From Pilasporangium apinafurcum (taxonomy: Eukaryota > Oomycota > Peronosporomycetes > Pythiales > Pythiaceae), in assembly GCA_001600495.1 (NCBI GenBank), contig BCKE01000033.1, positions 296,344 through 360,343 on the forward strand: a DNA stretch of 64,000 nucleotides. The letters are read 5' to 3'. Positions 1 to 10,231 of this stretch are shown here, piece after piece (within the stretch, counting starts at the first letter, position 1; each line of letters opens with the position of its first letter). Below the pieces are notes generated by a model. The model saw only the letters and a list, made by a program, of their open reading frames with translations, was not told the DNA's origin and made no database searches. The position numbers and the translations under genes were made by a program.

Positions 1-697
1 GGCAAATAGATGTGATGCGCAGCATGTGTGCGTGGTGGGTTTTGGAAATAATAATCCCCGTTCGTGACATATAACCTCTCGAGACCCCAAAATTCTCTAA
101 CGTTGGCACCTCCCTTTCGCGTGAAATCGATTCCTGGACACAAAAGCCCACGACACTGGTCCCTGGCATCGGTTTCTTTTTGCCTGAATATTCGAGATAG
201 CAGAAATCGAGCGCATTTTGGTCCTCTCGTCGCTGTTTGCTCTTGATGGCATGCCATTTGATCGCTCGATAGGCGTATCCAGGTCGATATGTCGCTCTTG
301 ACGAGGGAAATGTGAACAGTGTGCGGCCATCCACAAACGAACTGCCATGAAGATACGCCATCGTTTTCCGGAAATCCTTGGTTGTCACTTTCGCAATCGC
401 TTGTAAGACCTCCTCTGGCCGTGTATCTGCGACTAATACACTCGATTTTAAGAGCATGGACGCATATGTAGCCTTCGTGGATGGTCGAAAGTCCAAAAAC
501 TGAGCGCGTTGACAGTGATCACCTAATTTCGTGCGTGTATCTGCCCATTTGTAGGCACAATCGGCATCTTCAATGATGCGGATGAGTTGCCCGACACGTT
601 CTTTGCCGAGCCGTTTATAGTACTTGATCTCATCGGTGTTGAGTACGATCTGTGGGAAGAACCCTTCCGTGAGTGGGAAATCGAGCGAGCGGTGCAT
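1..697 (-). CDS. START-domain protein, 5' part (runs off the left edge)
   Basis: An uninterrupted frame of 232 codons starts at the ATG at 697-695 (MHRSLDFPLTEGFFPQ) and is still open at base 1. It aligns without gaps over most of its length to the first ~230 residues of the neighbouring START-FYVE protein at 1864-4449. Shared blocks include GKERVGQL-RIIEDADC, DFRPSTKA, PEEVLQAIAKV, GTSV-GFCVQESIS and SRTGIIISKTH. That region is a START-like lipid-binding fold in oomycete proteins, and a FYVE finger would be expected beyond the edge. The two genes are tandem, same-strand paralogues, perhaps 60-70% identical by eye. No frameshift or stop is seen, so it looks functional as far as it goes. Ligand and location are unknown; binding to endosomal membrane is inferred from the family. 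Confidence 0.8.
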   Translation of the reverse strand, partial: MHRSLDFPLTEGFFPQIVLNTDEIKYYKRLGKERVGQLIRIIEDADCAYKWADTRTKLGDHCQRAQFLDFRPSTKATYASMLLKSSVLVADTRPEEVLQAIAKVTTKDFRKTMAYLHGSSFVDGRTLFTFPSSRATYRPGYAYRAIKWHAIKSKQRREDQNALDFCYLEYSGKKKPMPGTSVVGFCVQESISREREVPTLENFGVSRGYMSRTGIIISKTHHAHMLRITSIC

Positions 698-1863
698 GCA
701 AGCGACGCAGAAGGGAGGAATTGGTTGTGATATGTAGAGAAGAGAATAGCGAGAAGATTTTTTCTGTACCTTAGAGCCGCTCTGGGCTCATAGACGTAGA
801 TAAGAAGGGGGAGGAGCAGAGAAAGCGGTGGTGGAGAGACAAAATTCTTCACTCTCCTCCTGCGCGGGCTGCGAAATGAATAAATGAGGTACGCCAGCTA
901 CGCTTTTTCGAGCAATCACAGAGGAGAGGAGGGGATGAGGGTGGAGCGGAGCGGACGCAAGGATCGTCGAGTTGTCGTCAGATGGATCCCTCTCCAATCT
1001 CCAACCAGCGATTAGGGAAACGTATGGTAACACTTTGTTGATGGGCGAGCTTTCTTTTCTTCCAACAACCCGCCATGGATTCTAATATCTATGAACGAAC
1101 CCGCTACGCGCATGCACGAGTCCACTTGAAGAAACCAAAAAAACAAAAAAAACCAGGATCGAATACGCTGGAAATGCTATGTGCTTGTCCTGCATGGATT
1201 CCTGTGACAATGGCGGATTTGCAACATCTCTTTTTTGTTTTTTTTGTTACCTACTTTTGCCACTTTTGTGTCTGTTGTTTCTAGGTTCCCAGATGGGGAA
1301 GTTGAAGTGGCTTTCGGAAAGATACTTTTTTTCCGTCAGTGCCGCTATCTTTAGAGGCGTTTTGGACTGCGCAATGAAGAATGATGCAAATTACGCCGTG
1401 ATCGCGGATGAGTGTGTTGAGTCCCGACGTTTTATCGCTGTATCCACATCTATCTCCGTGGTGGCATGTAGGGGAAGGTTGAGTGAGAGGCAGAGAAAGC
1501 GTAAAAACGAGAGAAAATCTCCAGCGCGGCAAGGAACACACACATGCGTGTGTTCAAATGGAAATAATGGAAGATTCATGTATATGAGTGTCATCATACG
1601 ATTCGGAATGAATGGTGGCGATTGTCAGAGGAAAGGACGCCACTTCGTCCACCCATGCACAATCAGCATCTAACAGGTGGGTGAATGAGTGTTTCTCATC
1701 TTCTTGTATCTACGGGGAGGTGGAAATGGGATGCAGCACTCACCACAAGAAGCAAAACACTGATAGTCCTCACTCATTATCAACTTTTATATATTGTACT
1801 TAGTATTATATCCTCTATGTATTGCTTATCATCAGACGCAACTACAATTCCCGGCACCGTGCC
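698..1863. other. Spacer between the tandem START genes
   Basis: About 1.17 kb without a supported gene. It has T-rich and A-rich runs around 1135-1160 and 1225-1260. Open frames of up to 164 codons on both strands (such as 1179-1673, plus) lack family similarity, have low-complexity starts and overlap competing frames, so I treat them as chance. It presumably holds the upstream promoter of the partial START gene and the 3' end of the START-FYVE gene. Confidence 0.5.
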
Positions 1864-4449
1864 TCAAAAGTCAAACTTCTCCTGTGAAGGAGCACCACTT
1901 GATTGACCGCTAGAGCATCGACTTCGCGGCTCCTTGGCCAGACCATGCATCAGTTCCCGCAGCTCGTCGCTCTCATCCTTTCCATTCCGGTATTTCCGCC
2001 AGGTTGGGTGCGCTTGCGGCATTTCCTCCACGGAATCCCCATCGTCCGACTGGGAAAAGTATGCGTCTCCAGCGTTTTCCAATGAGAGTGGCTCGTCGTC
2101 CGATGATGAGAGATGCATATCATCACGGGGATCGCTCTTCTCCAGACTCAGCCGCTGAAATTTGTTGATGCGGTTCTCATCGTAGATGTAAATGGTGGTG
2201 CCAGACAACGGCTTTGGTGGAGGGAACGACTCCCGCTGTTTAGTGAATGGTGGAATAGTTGGAGCGGTTGTCGGTGGAGGTGGAGGAGGATCACGCTTGC
2301 CGATACTGCCGCGAACCGATCCCTGAGCATTCGACAGGCGTCGCATTGGTGGTTTGGTCAGTTCGCTCGAGTTCATCACTCCGCGCAGATTCGCGACCAT
2401 TTCCGACGTGATCTTCGAATTGCTCGTATCTGACAGTCGCAATGCGCGCGGTGGAGTCGCCATTTCAACTTGTTTGACGCTGCTTTGCTTGCGACTACGA
2501 TCTGGTTCTGGCTCCGATTCCAGATCATCGAGCTCTTGGACGGCATGTTCAGAAGCTTCCAATCGCTTCTGTAAGCGGCCAATCTTTTGTGACAGTCGTT
2601 CAATGCCGCGGTTCTTGTTAATTGTCAGTACCTGTGGTGGACGAACATTTTGTGTGTCGTAGTTGTCCACTATCTTCGAGACAGACTTGACCGGACTGGC
2701 GTAGTCTTGATGTGATTCGCTGGCCCATTGCAGTGCCTTCTCCAGCGCTAACGAATCAATGGATTTGTTGTCATCGGTGTCATGCGCAGAAGAATCTCCA
2801 TCTGCTGGATTGGGAGAGTATCGCGTCCTATCCGACACTCGCTTCCGTCCATATTCATACAGAGGAGGACTTGGATACGAGTGTGATGGCTGATCGGACG
2901 TGACGCTTCTGTCATCCATTGGATTCGAATCAAAATCGGTGCCTCGCTCTGAATTGCTTTCAGAGTACGGAATGGAGCCACCAACGTCGGCTAGCACAGC
3001 ATCAAATTCCGATCCCGAGAGATCCAACGTCTCGCGAATTTTGATGATCCGTTCGTAGATGTCATCATATCGTTCGCTATCTACGACCATGTGATTGGCT
3101 TCGCCAGCGTCGGAGATTGCTACATCGATTGTGTCGCGGATTTGACGGATATGGTCGACCAATCGACTCAGCGCCTGTTTCTTCTCTGCTGGCGTGCTCG
3201 CGACACTCGAGCGATATCGTTCTCCCATCATGGGGACGCTCTCTTTGCTGCTGCTATCGTTGGACGTCGGAAGGCTATCACCTGTGCGGCGATTGTGCCG
3301 GAAATTCGAAATCACTGCCTCGTTTGAGCTTTTGTGTCTTGGGTATCGAAGTCCTTGAATATATGTATCGGTACCCGCATTGGAAGTCGTCTCGTCACAT
3401 TGATCCACGGAAGAGGACGTTCGATCTTGACTGGACCCAGCCGCAGCCATGCAAAGTGAGCACACACGCAGTTGCGTGATATCGCTCAGTGGTTCCTCCA
3501 GTTCTCGCAGAGGTGCACAGCTCGAGCACACGACTTCACCGCAGGTCTGGCAGTGATGCTTTCGGTGGAAGTAGAACCCACGCAGACACACTGCGCACGC
3601 CTTGCGATCAGCAGGGGCGACCCAGTCCCATTCCTCCAAGTACTGCAACCTGCCCATCCGCTGGCGTTCCAGTAACCCTTTGACTTTGTGAATAGACGCA
3701 ACATACTCTAGCAACATCTCCTCCTGCATGTGTCGGAGAGTAGAGGGGAGAGCACCATCGATTTGGACAATGGACGTGACGTTGAGAATGTTGGATTGAT
3801 GGGTTTTTGTGATGATAATGCCCGTGCGCATGAACCAGCCGCGCACGATGCCATACTGTTCAAGACTCGGAACCTCTCTATCTCTCGAGATCGATTCCTG
3901 GACGCAAAATCCAAGCACACTCGTGCCTGGACGAGGTTTCTTGCTGCCAGCGTACTCTAAGAAGCAAAAATCGAGATGCTTCTGGTCCTGTGGTCGCTTT
4001 CCTTTGAGCGCACACCATTTGATGGCACGATATGAATACCCTGGGCGATTCGAGGAAGAGGACGTGGGGAAGGTCATGAGTGCCTGACCGTCTACGAACT
4101 GATCGCCATACATGTACTTCATAGTGCGCCGGTAGTCCCGAGTTTTGACCTTAGCGATAGCCTGGAGGATCTCCTCCGGTTCGACGTCTACGATGTGTAC
4201 ACTGGACTTGAGAAGTGTTGATGCGCTGGACGCCTTCGTTGACGGACGAATGTCGAGGAACTGTGTTTTTTGGCAATGGCGGCCGCTTTTTGTTTTAACG
4301 TCGGACCATTGGTAGATACAATCGGCGTCTTCGATAATACGCACGAGTTGACCCACGCGTTCTTTACCGAAGCGCCGATAATGCATGAGCTCGTCCACAG
4401 TGAGCACCATCTGCGGAAAGAAACCTTGGTAAAGTGGGAACGTCAGCAT
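1864..4449 (-). CDS. START-FYVE domain protein, 861 aa
   Basis: A single-exon frame starting at ATG 4449. Residues ~1-260 form the START-like lipid-binding region conserved with the partial paralogue at 1-697. Residues ~275-335 are a FYVE zinc finger with the usual signatures: WDWVAPADRKACAVC (WxxD-like N-terminus followed by CxxC), RKHHCQTCG (basic R(R/K)HHCRxCG motif) and RVCSLC. FYVE fingers of this type bind phosphatidylinositol 3-phosphate on endosomes. The remaining ~520 residues are Ser/Asp-rich and probably disordered, with a likely coiled coil near NRGIERLSQKIGRLQKRLE and a proline run (DPPPPPPTTAP). Oomycetes carry large families of START-FYVE proteins, so this is a typical member. 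Cargo lipid and biological role cannot be read from sequence. Confidence 0.9.
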   Translation of the reverse strand: MLTFPLYQGFFPQMVLTVDELMHYRRFGKERVGQLVRIIEDADCIYQWSDVKTKSGRHCQKTQFLDIRPSTKASSASTLLKSSVHIVDVEPEEILQAIAKVKTRDYRRTMKYMYGDQFVDGQALMTFPTSSSSNRPGYSYRAIKWCALKGKRPQDQKHLDFCFLEYAGSKKPRPGTSVLGFCVQESISRDREVPSLEQYGIVRGWFMRTGIIITKTHQSNILNVTSIVQIDGALPSTLRHMQEEMLLEYVASIHKVKGLLERQRMGRLQYLEEWDWVAPADRKACAVCLRGFYFHRKHHCQTCGEVVCSSCAPLRELEEPLSDITQLRVCSLCMAAAGSSQDRTSSSVDQCDETTSNAGTDTYIQGLRYPRHKSSNEAVISNFRHNRRTGDSLPTSNDSSSKESVPMMGERYRSSVASTPAEKKQALSRLVDHIRQIRDTIDVAISDAGEANHMVVDSERYDDIYERIIKIRETLDLSGSEFDAVLADVGGSIPYSESNSERGTDFDSNPMDDRSVTSDQPSHSYPSPPLYEYGRKRVSDRTRYSPNPADGDSSAHDTDDNKSIDSLALEKALQWASESHQDYASPVKSVSKIVDNYDTQNVRPPQVLTINKNRGIERLSQKIGRLQKRLEASEHAVQELDDLESEPEPDRSRKQSSVKQVEMATPPRALRLSDTSNSKITSEMVANLRGVMNSSELTKPPMRRLSNAQGSVRGSIGKRDPPPPPPTTAPTIPPFTKQRESFPPPKPLSGTTIYIYDENRINKFQRLSLEKSDPRDDMHLSSSDDEPLSLENAGDAYFSQSDDGDSVEEMPQAHPTWRKYRNGKDESDELRELMHGLAKEPRSRCSSGQSSGAPSQEKFDF

Positions 4450-5574
4450 CTTGATCGTCTTTCACAGTCTCGATCGACTTTGCTCGGTTTATCCTACTCT
4501 TATTGTGGAACAAAATGCGACTGTAAGTATACTGTCGAGGAGCGACAGAAGAAAAACACAGCAGTACCTTTACTGGCTCGGTGCGTATTTCAGCGGAGGA
4601 GCGGTGCGTAGCAGCTACACCAGTTGAATGGGAGGGGGCTGACTTTCGAAAAAGAACCGCTCGAATAAACAAAAAAATGGAATGAATTCGCACAGGGTCA
4701 GTAGATGACGCAGCGACAGCACGTTTAGCGCGTAGGAATGCCAAGAGTTGCTAAGCGGAGGCCAAAGAGGAGAAGAAGGTGGACGTCGTGAGCGTGTGGT
4801 GTCGTCGGTCAAATTCTCTGTCCAAATTATGTATCGTGCGAGCCAAAGCTTCAAACTGTCTCGTGACTCGCATTGGGCGGACCCACCCGTTTTTTTTCAA
4901 CATGACCCACCCATTTTTATTATTTTTTTCTAGTTATGAACACATTCTGTAAACTTAGTGTCGAAGAGAACAGCTAGATTGAAGTACATATATGAGGATG
5001 TTTGGCACCTGCATCACACCCAATTACAAATAGTTGAGTGTACATCTAGTGATTCTTGATCTGAAAAGCTATCGGCCAAACAATACTCAACCACCCGTGA
5101 AGCGCCATACGCTGACGATAGGTCACGGATGCCAGATAGCGCCAGAAAAGACTTTCCACAAACGGCGGTTCACAACCAATGCCAGATTCGAACCGAAGTC
5201 GAGTTAATATCTACCATTGAAGAACCTTCTATCAAGATTTACATTTTTAAGACGCTCCAGTTTCAGAGCCGTTGGCATTGGAAAGCATATTCGTGGTTGC
5301 AAGCTCTTCCTTTCCGGGTTTACTGAGAACCCATGGGTTTAGTGAATCCGTTACATCATCGAGTCAGAGCGCTTGAATCCATCACAAAAAAGGGTCGACC
5401 ATTACTGAGTCAAGCAAGTGTCCCTAAAAGTCCTAGCAGACCAGTTGGTGCTCGAATGTTCAGCGGATCTATAGAATTTGTATTACACTGGGATAATCTA
5501 CGGTCTAATCTACTGCCCTATGTTATGATATTCGGATTGTACAGAAGATTTGTTATCTATTTCAGTGCAGGATA
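4450..5574. other. Spacer with a weak, interrupted open frame
   Basis: About 1.1 kb upstream of START-FYVE. From 5060 to 5635 on the plus strand one frame is open for ~190 codons apart from a single TGA at 5324-5326; its end overlaps the RING gene's 3' end. It contains a Trp/Phe-rich stretch (QFQSRWHWKAYSWLQALPF) but matches no family I recognise. It could be a decayed gene or chance. T-rich runs lie near 4880-4930. Confidence 0.35.
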
Positions 5575-6645
5575 TCAGGACTGTGTGCTTCGAACTTTAA
5601 CCGCACTGCGACATTCAGGACATGTGGGGTTATGATGCAACCAGGTCATGACGCACTTTTCATGGAAAAAATGCGCACAAGGTAACTTGACAGGGAATTC
5701 GCTCGGTGAGGTGCTACATTCAGCATCTGATGGTGCTGGCTCTTGAGATGTCGTGAATGAAGCAGAGGACATCGACTGCCCAGCACTCTGATCCGCTTGA
5801 GCTAACGTTTCGAGGCAAATGCTGCATGCCCGCTCACATTGCGCATATTGCAACTCGTTGGTGTCTTCTAGACTCATTATCGCGTTCGCATAAGTGCAAT
5901 TTACAGCGAATAGAACCTCTGGATACGCCAGGAAGTCACGTAGCAACCCATAAATAGTTGAGATTTCTCTTCCAATTGGCTCTGGTAAAGTTGATTGCAA
6001 TCCAAGCACTGGTGCAACCATCTGCACAAATTCCCAGCACTCGGTCAGAAATGCTTCAAGAGCGACCTTGTTGTCATTCACGGTGCTCGCATCTGCTTGA
6101 ATCGCAAAAGCATGCTGGAGACACTGGAATCGATCGAAAACGTCACTGAGTGAGCACATGAACGTTTTAAAAGGTCTCCAACCATTATCTTTCTGAGATA
6201 AGTATTGCGTTACGGTCGACTGTCGAAGGATCTCTTCAACCTGAGAAAAGAACTTGTGGAACTTCGCATGGCTTATTGGAATCATCCAGGATTGGCACTC
6301 TTGCCCTCCGCTTGGCGTAGGTCGTTGAGAAAGAACGGAAGTCGTTGATGACTTTATCGTAATCTCCACGCGATACACAATAGACACACCGACGCATAGC
6401 GCCCGAGCTTGCACACAGAATGCAAACTTGGTTGGGAACTCTTCATGAATCATCTTACGAATCCGGCGCTCAATGGATCGTGTAGGAATACTTATAGCGG
6501 TTGGTTCTATTGGTCGAAGAAATTTTGTCGATGATGTTCCAGATGGGACAGATGGTGGCTGTGCCATTTCACCGCATATCCGTTGTTTCTTTGTTGATGA
6601 AAGCATGATAGCCGATGCTCTTCTGCTGCTTGCGCTTCTCTTCAT
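5575..6645 (-). CDS. RING-H2 finger protein, 356 aa, possible E3 ubiquitin ligase
   Basis: A single exon from ATG 6645 to a stop at 5575. The C-terminal ~80 residues carry a RING-H2 pattern: CSICLET, then LPCAHFFHEKCVMTWL, then CPECRSA. The loop between the second and third metal ligands is about 40 residues, longer than usual and Ser/Thr/Pro-rich. RING-H2 proteins recruit E2 enzymes for ubiquitin transfer. The middle (~60-260) has a PX-like look, with a basic RRIRKMIHEEFP start, alternating hydrophobic strands and a helical second half, but I cannot confirm a PX domain. No membrane segment or signal peptide is evident. The N-terminus is basic and Ser-rich. Substrate unknown. Confidence 0.8.
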   Translation of the reverse strand: MKRSASSRRASAIMLSSTKKQRICGEMAQPPSVPSGTSSTKFLRPIEPTAISIPTRSIERRIRKMIHEEFPTKFAFCVQARALCVGVSIVYRVEITIKSSTTSVLSQRPTPSGGQECQSWMIPISHAKFHKFFSQVEEILRQSTVTQYLSQKDNGWRPFKTFMCSLSDVFDRFQCLQHAFAIQADASTVNDNKVALEAFLTECWEFVQMVAPVLGLQSTLPEPIGREISTIYGLLRDFLAYPEVLFAVNCTYANAIMSLEDTNELQYAQCERACSICLETLAQADQSAGQSMSSASFTTSQEPAPSDAECSTSPSEFPVKLPCAHFFHEKCVMTWLHHNPTCPECRSAVKVRSTQS

Positions 6646-7893
6646 CTCTCAATTCCACCACCAATGTGAGATATTGTATGCTTTCCACTCTCTCTCTCTT
6701 TCACGTTAGAGAGTCTGTGGAAATTGGCAAATGCAGGTCCCGCAGCAGAAATTACTTTCGGTGTTCCCATATCGTTTCTTCAGGTACCAAAATCTCATAC
6801 CCATGTCTCATGATATATCTGCCATATAGCCTGTAGTGAGTTTGAGAGTGGTGCAAGTTCCATACATTGGCTTCCACTGATATACGGATCTTTCCTATTA
6901 TTTAGAATACCCTTCACAATGTGATATTTCTTCTCTATAGTATTGTGGTGGGAGAGTTGAACTTGTACCTACCAGGGTTTTGTGTTGGAGGGTTGCCACA
7001 AATATGTCCCCAAAATCAAACTCCCTCTTTGAATAAGTTCCTCTATAAATACATACAAGTATTTGTAATAAAAAGTTCAAATTCACTTTCAATAATAAAT
7101 ATACTATATAATTTAATACATTTGGGAAGATGTAGCAAGTGATATAGCACCAAGGTCCACCAGGCTGCCAGCCATGTGAAGCAAGTGAGTGGACCATCTG
7201 AAAGATCTCACCAGCATACTGATATGGAAAACTTGCCGCAGAGAGAGAAAACAGCGAGGTAACAATCGACAAAGATCCGTTCGATTGTCTAGTACAGTGC
7301 ATTGTATCCGCACAGTACCGGAGCTTTTACGGTAAACCCATTTTTTGCGACGCTACAGTTCAAGTCGCACCTATGCTCTGGAGAGTTGGACGAATGAGAG
7401 ATGGGTCAGTACCGTATGCAGTTTCTCATCGCCTCATATGAGCAGCACTGTATCCTACGCTGGTGGCTAAACTATGATTTTCATCGGACTTTCGCACTCG
7501 ATGGTCACACTAAAGAATCGCGCTCTTTTCTTATGATTTTGATATCTGGATGAATGATAAATGTCTGCGACTATACATATGCTAATTCGTCTTTTCGTGC
7601 TGAATTTGCATGGATTTGAAATTTTGACAGTGCCACTGCCAAAAAATAATTGGACCCATTCTGGTCGGGAAGCAGCCAGCACCGATCTTATTGGCTCATC
7701 TCCACGCTTTTCTCAGGGGATCGCTCCTTCGGAATGTTGAATAACTTGCATTTTCAATATTGAATAGCTCCTAGAGTGGCTTTACTTTCCAGCGGCAACA
7801 TCAGGCCATCTCTGCCGTCCCACCGCAACAGTAGCTTATGTTTTATATGCCATACACAAAGCATGTGCATAGAAGAAATCTTCCTCTTGGATC
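6646..7893. other. Spacer, partly AT-rich, no supported gene
   Basis: About 1.25 kb. 7020-7130 is strongly AT-rich. Short overlapping frames on the minus strand around 6898-7313 have no recognisable family and no splice sites that join them convincingly. A short CT-rich run lies just upstream of the RING start (~6690-6705). Confidence 0.45.
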
Positions 7894-8871
7894 TTAGGCA
7901 GTCCTAACGATATTATTTCTTTTAGCAACATATGTCGGTATCGAATGTAGTAGATTTGACGGGATCACAAACGCCAAGAGCCAAAACTTATCTTTCCGTC
8001 CCAACAATCGCTGCAGCTTCCGCTTCCAATCACGTTGTAGATAATGCTTTGAAGTTTCTTTGTAGGAGAATGAACGTGATTTGCTCTGAGAACGTAGCAT
8101 GAATTCGATGGTGGTTTGCTGCGTTAACACCAAGTAGAGATGCCATCCCCAATAACAAAAAAGCACAACACACAATATGCTTGTGCTAAGGAATGCAAAC
8201 ACAACGGCGAATCTATGCAGTAGCTCGTCGAAATCTCGATGGTGTTTGCGATCCTGAAATGTTTCTATAAATGGACCTGCTGATTGAATCGACACGTAAC
8301 CGCAGCTTATCCACAGATACATCAAGAGCAACCAAAAGTGTCCTGATGAGCACAAATGAGTGCAAGATTAAAACAAAGCTGTCAAGAATCGCAGATAAAG
8401 CAACTTACGGTAGTTGCCGTAGCCAACGCAATTATTTATCCAAGGGCAATGATGATCCATTTCGTAGACACATCGTCGACACACCCGGCAATGGTGCGAG
8501 CGATGTGGTTTTGGTTGCACGCACTTGTGACAAAACACCGCGGGTTCACCATTATCGTTGTTGTCATCCAATATTTCAAAAGCATTCAACTCCACGTATC
8601 CAGGATTTGTGTAGATCGCGAGGGAGTAGAGAAGGAACAATTCTACCAACAAGAAAATACTCCAACCATAATGCAGCAATCGGCCAGGAACGCCAGATGA
8701 AGAGGCTAATGTCAATGGCAGCAGTTTGGTGAAATGCACAACGCTGATTCCACTAATTAGTACGTATCCTGTCGCAACAAATACCGATCCCACACTCTTC
8801 GCATTAAAACGCGCGACAAGCCTGTCCCTCCAACGTCGTCCTTGCTGACAGACAGAGAATGCGTCATCCAT
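7894..8871 (-). CDS. DHHC palmitoyltransferase, 2 exons, 303 aa
   Basis: S-acyltransferase that attaches palmitate to cysteines of membrane proteins. Exons are 8871-8409 and 8342-7894; the 66-bp intron (8343-8408) has a GTAAGT donor and CAG acceptor, and splicing gives the continuous GNYRHFWLLLMYL. Domains in order: two membrane segments (~28-55 and ~68-88), a TNPG motif (DPG-like, ~88-91), the cysteine-rich domain with CHKC, HRSHHC, CRRC and catalytic DHHC at 139-142, then two more membrane segments in exon 2. QQTTIEF after the last segment supplies the family's TTxE motif. Four membrane spans and ~300 residues are normal for the family. An upstream in-frame ATG at 8940 exists; I prefer 8871 (MDDAF) because the extra 23 residues look unlike coding sequence. 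Probably Golgi or endomembrane. Confidence 0.9.
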
Positions 8872-10231
8872 TTTGCTTGTCGTTATGTGGGTGACGACAC
8901 AAAGAACTTTGTATGTACTTATACATCCGGATACCCGCATGTATACTACAGCTGCTATATCGAATTTGACAGGGAGACACTTTTGGGTGGCTGGTGATGA
9001 CGGCTGGCCTTATTTGACTAAAAGTAGTCGAGCAAACGTCTCATGTAAACAAGACTCCATACCCCCCCATACAATTGCGTGCATTCACTACGATTGGCAC
9101 AAGAATATAGATGTAGTGCCAGTTCAGATTTTAGGTTCGGATGAGGTGGCCAGGAATCACCGGCTACTATTTTGGTATCACACACGAGCCGTAATTTACT
9201 GGTGACGGTGTAAGATATAAATAACTTCGATTGGGAGGGTGACCATTCGTCCTGGAATGTTGGTAATAGGAGTAGTGAAGACACCCGATTATAGTTCGTT
9301 TTCTGCATTGGTGTTATGCCACCCATTCTGGTTCATGGATTAGTGCATTGGTTGGCAATCAAAATGTTATCTATCGCACATTTAAATATTTATAGTATGA
9401 AGCATCCATCGATTTTTTTCTTTTTTAAAAAACCATCAGTTTAGTGAGGCACGCATTTGAGACACCCTAGCAGCCATGACAAATTCAATCTTTCATGTTA
9501 AAAAATTGTTCCACACAGAACCAGACTTTGATCACTTTCCATACCTCAGTTAGGTTCTTTATTTGGGGAGATCTTCTATTGTTTTACAACCCTATCAAAG
9601 CGCACTAATCGAATCAGGTTCTATATTTGGGTGTTTACGTTAATTCTGCGTGTATACTGGCGTATACCTTCGCTTTTGCGTGCGCGTTGTGTGACTTAGC
9701 CGCCATTACTCACTCCACACCCCCGTCCGCTGTCCACACCACGCCCACCACTCCCGCCATTCGCGCGTCGTGTGTGTGTGTCTGTGTGTGTCTCTGCGTG
9801 TACGAGTGCGGTCTCTGTGGGTCTACATCGAGTATCTCCTATCAAGTGTTCTCCTTTCCGGTGGGGGTGCTGTTGTCCACAGATCTGGAAGCGTCCACGA
9901 GGGTTGGTGTTTTCGAGTGAGCCACATCCATCCATCCACTGCGTGGCTTTCTTGGAATTAGCGACGGAAGTAGAAGACAAAAAGTTGCGAATCGTGCTTT
10001 CCCATCAATCACTGACAAGTCGGTATGTACATTTATTTAGAGGAGGAGGGGGAGGGAGGACGATGGGTTGATGTGGGGGAAGGTGGAAGGAAAAAAAGGC
10101 AGTTTGGAACTTCCACTCGAGCGCGCACGCACTCGCTCCCCCACTCGACGCAGTCGTCCTGTCTCCGTGAGTTGATTTGCTCGTGTGTGGAGGAAGTGAC
10201 GTGTGGGTATTTTTGCTCTTTTGATAGAACG
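8872..10231. other. Divergent upstream region of the DHHC and PUF genes
   Basis: About 1.36 kb between two divergent genes. It contains a TG-rich tract around 9765-9800 and polypurine runs at 10038-10100, typical of a long 5' leader. A minus-strand frame at 9018-9326 (102 codons, ATG start) has fairly protein-like composition but no recognised family. The 5' UTR and promoter of the PUF gene should lie in the right half. Confidence 0.45.

Noticed and set aside
1179-1673. 164-codon plus-strand frame with a hydrophobic, secretory-looking start
   Set aside because: Hydrophobicity comes from T-rich low-complexity DNA, there is no family similarity, and overlapping frames on both strands are equally long.
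5190-5230. GGTTCGAATC on the minus strand as a tRNA B box
   Set aside because: No matching A box, T-arm stem or acceptor stem could be folded around it.
6898-7313. Two overlapping minus-strand frames that could be a decayed transposon gene
   Set aside because: No motif of any transposase or polymerase, AT-rich composition and no consistent single frame.
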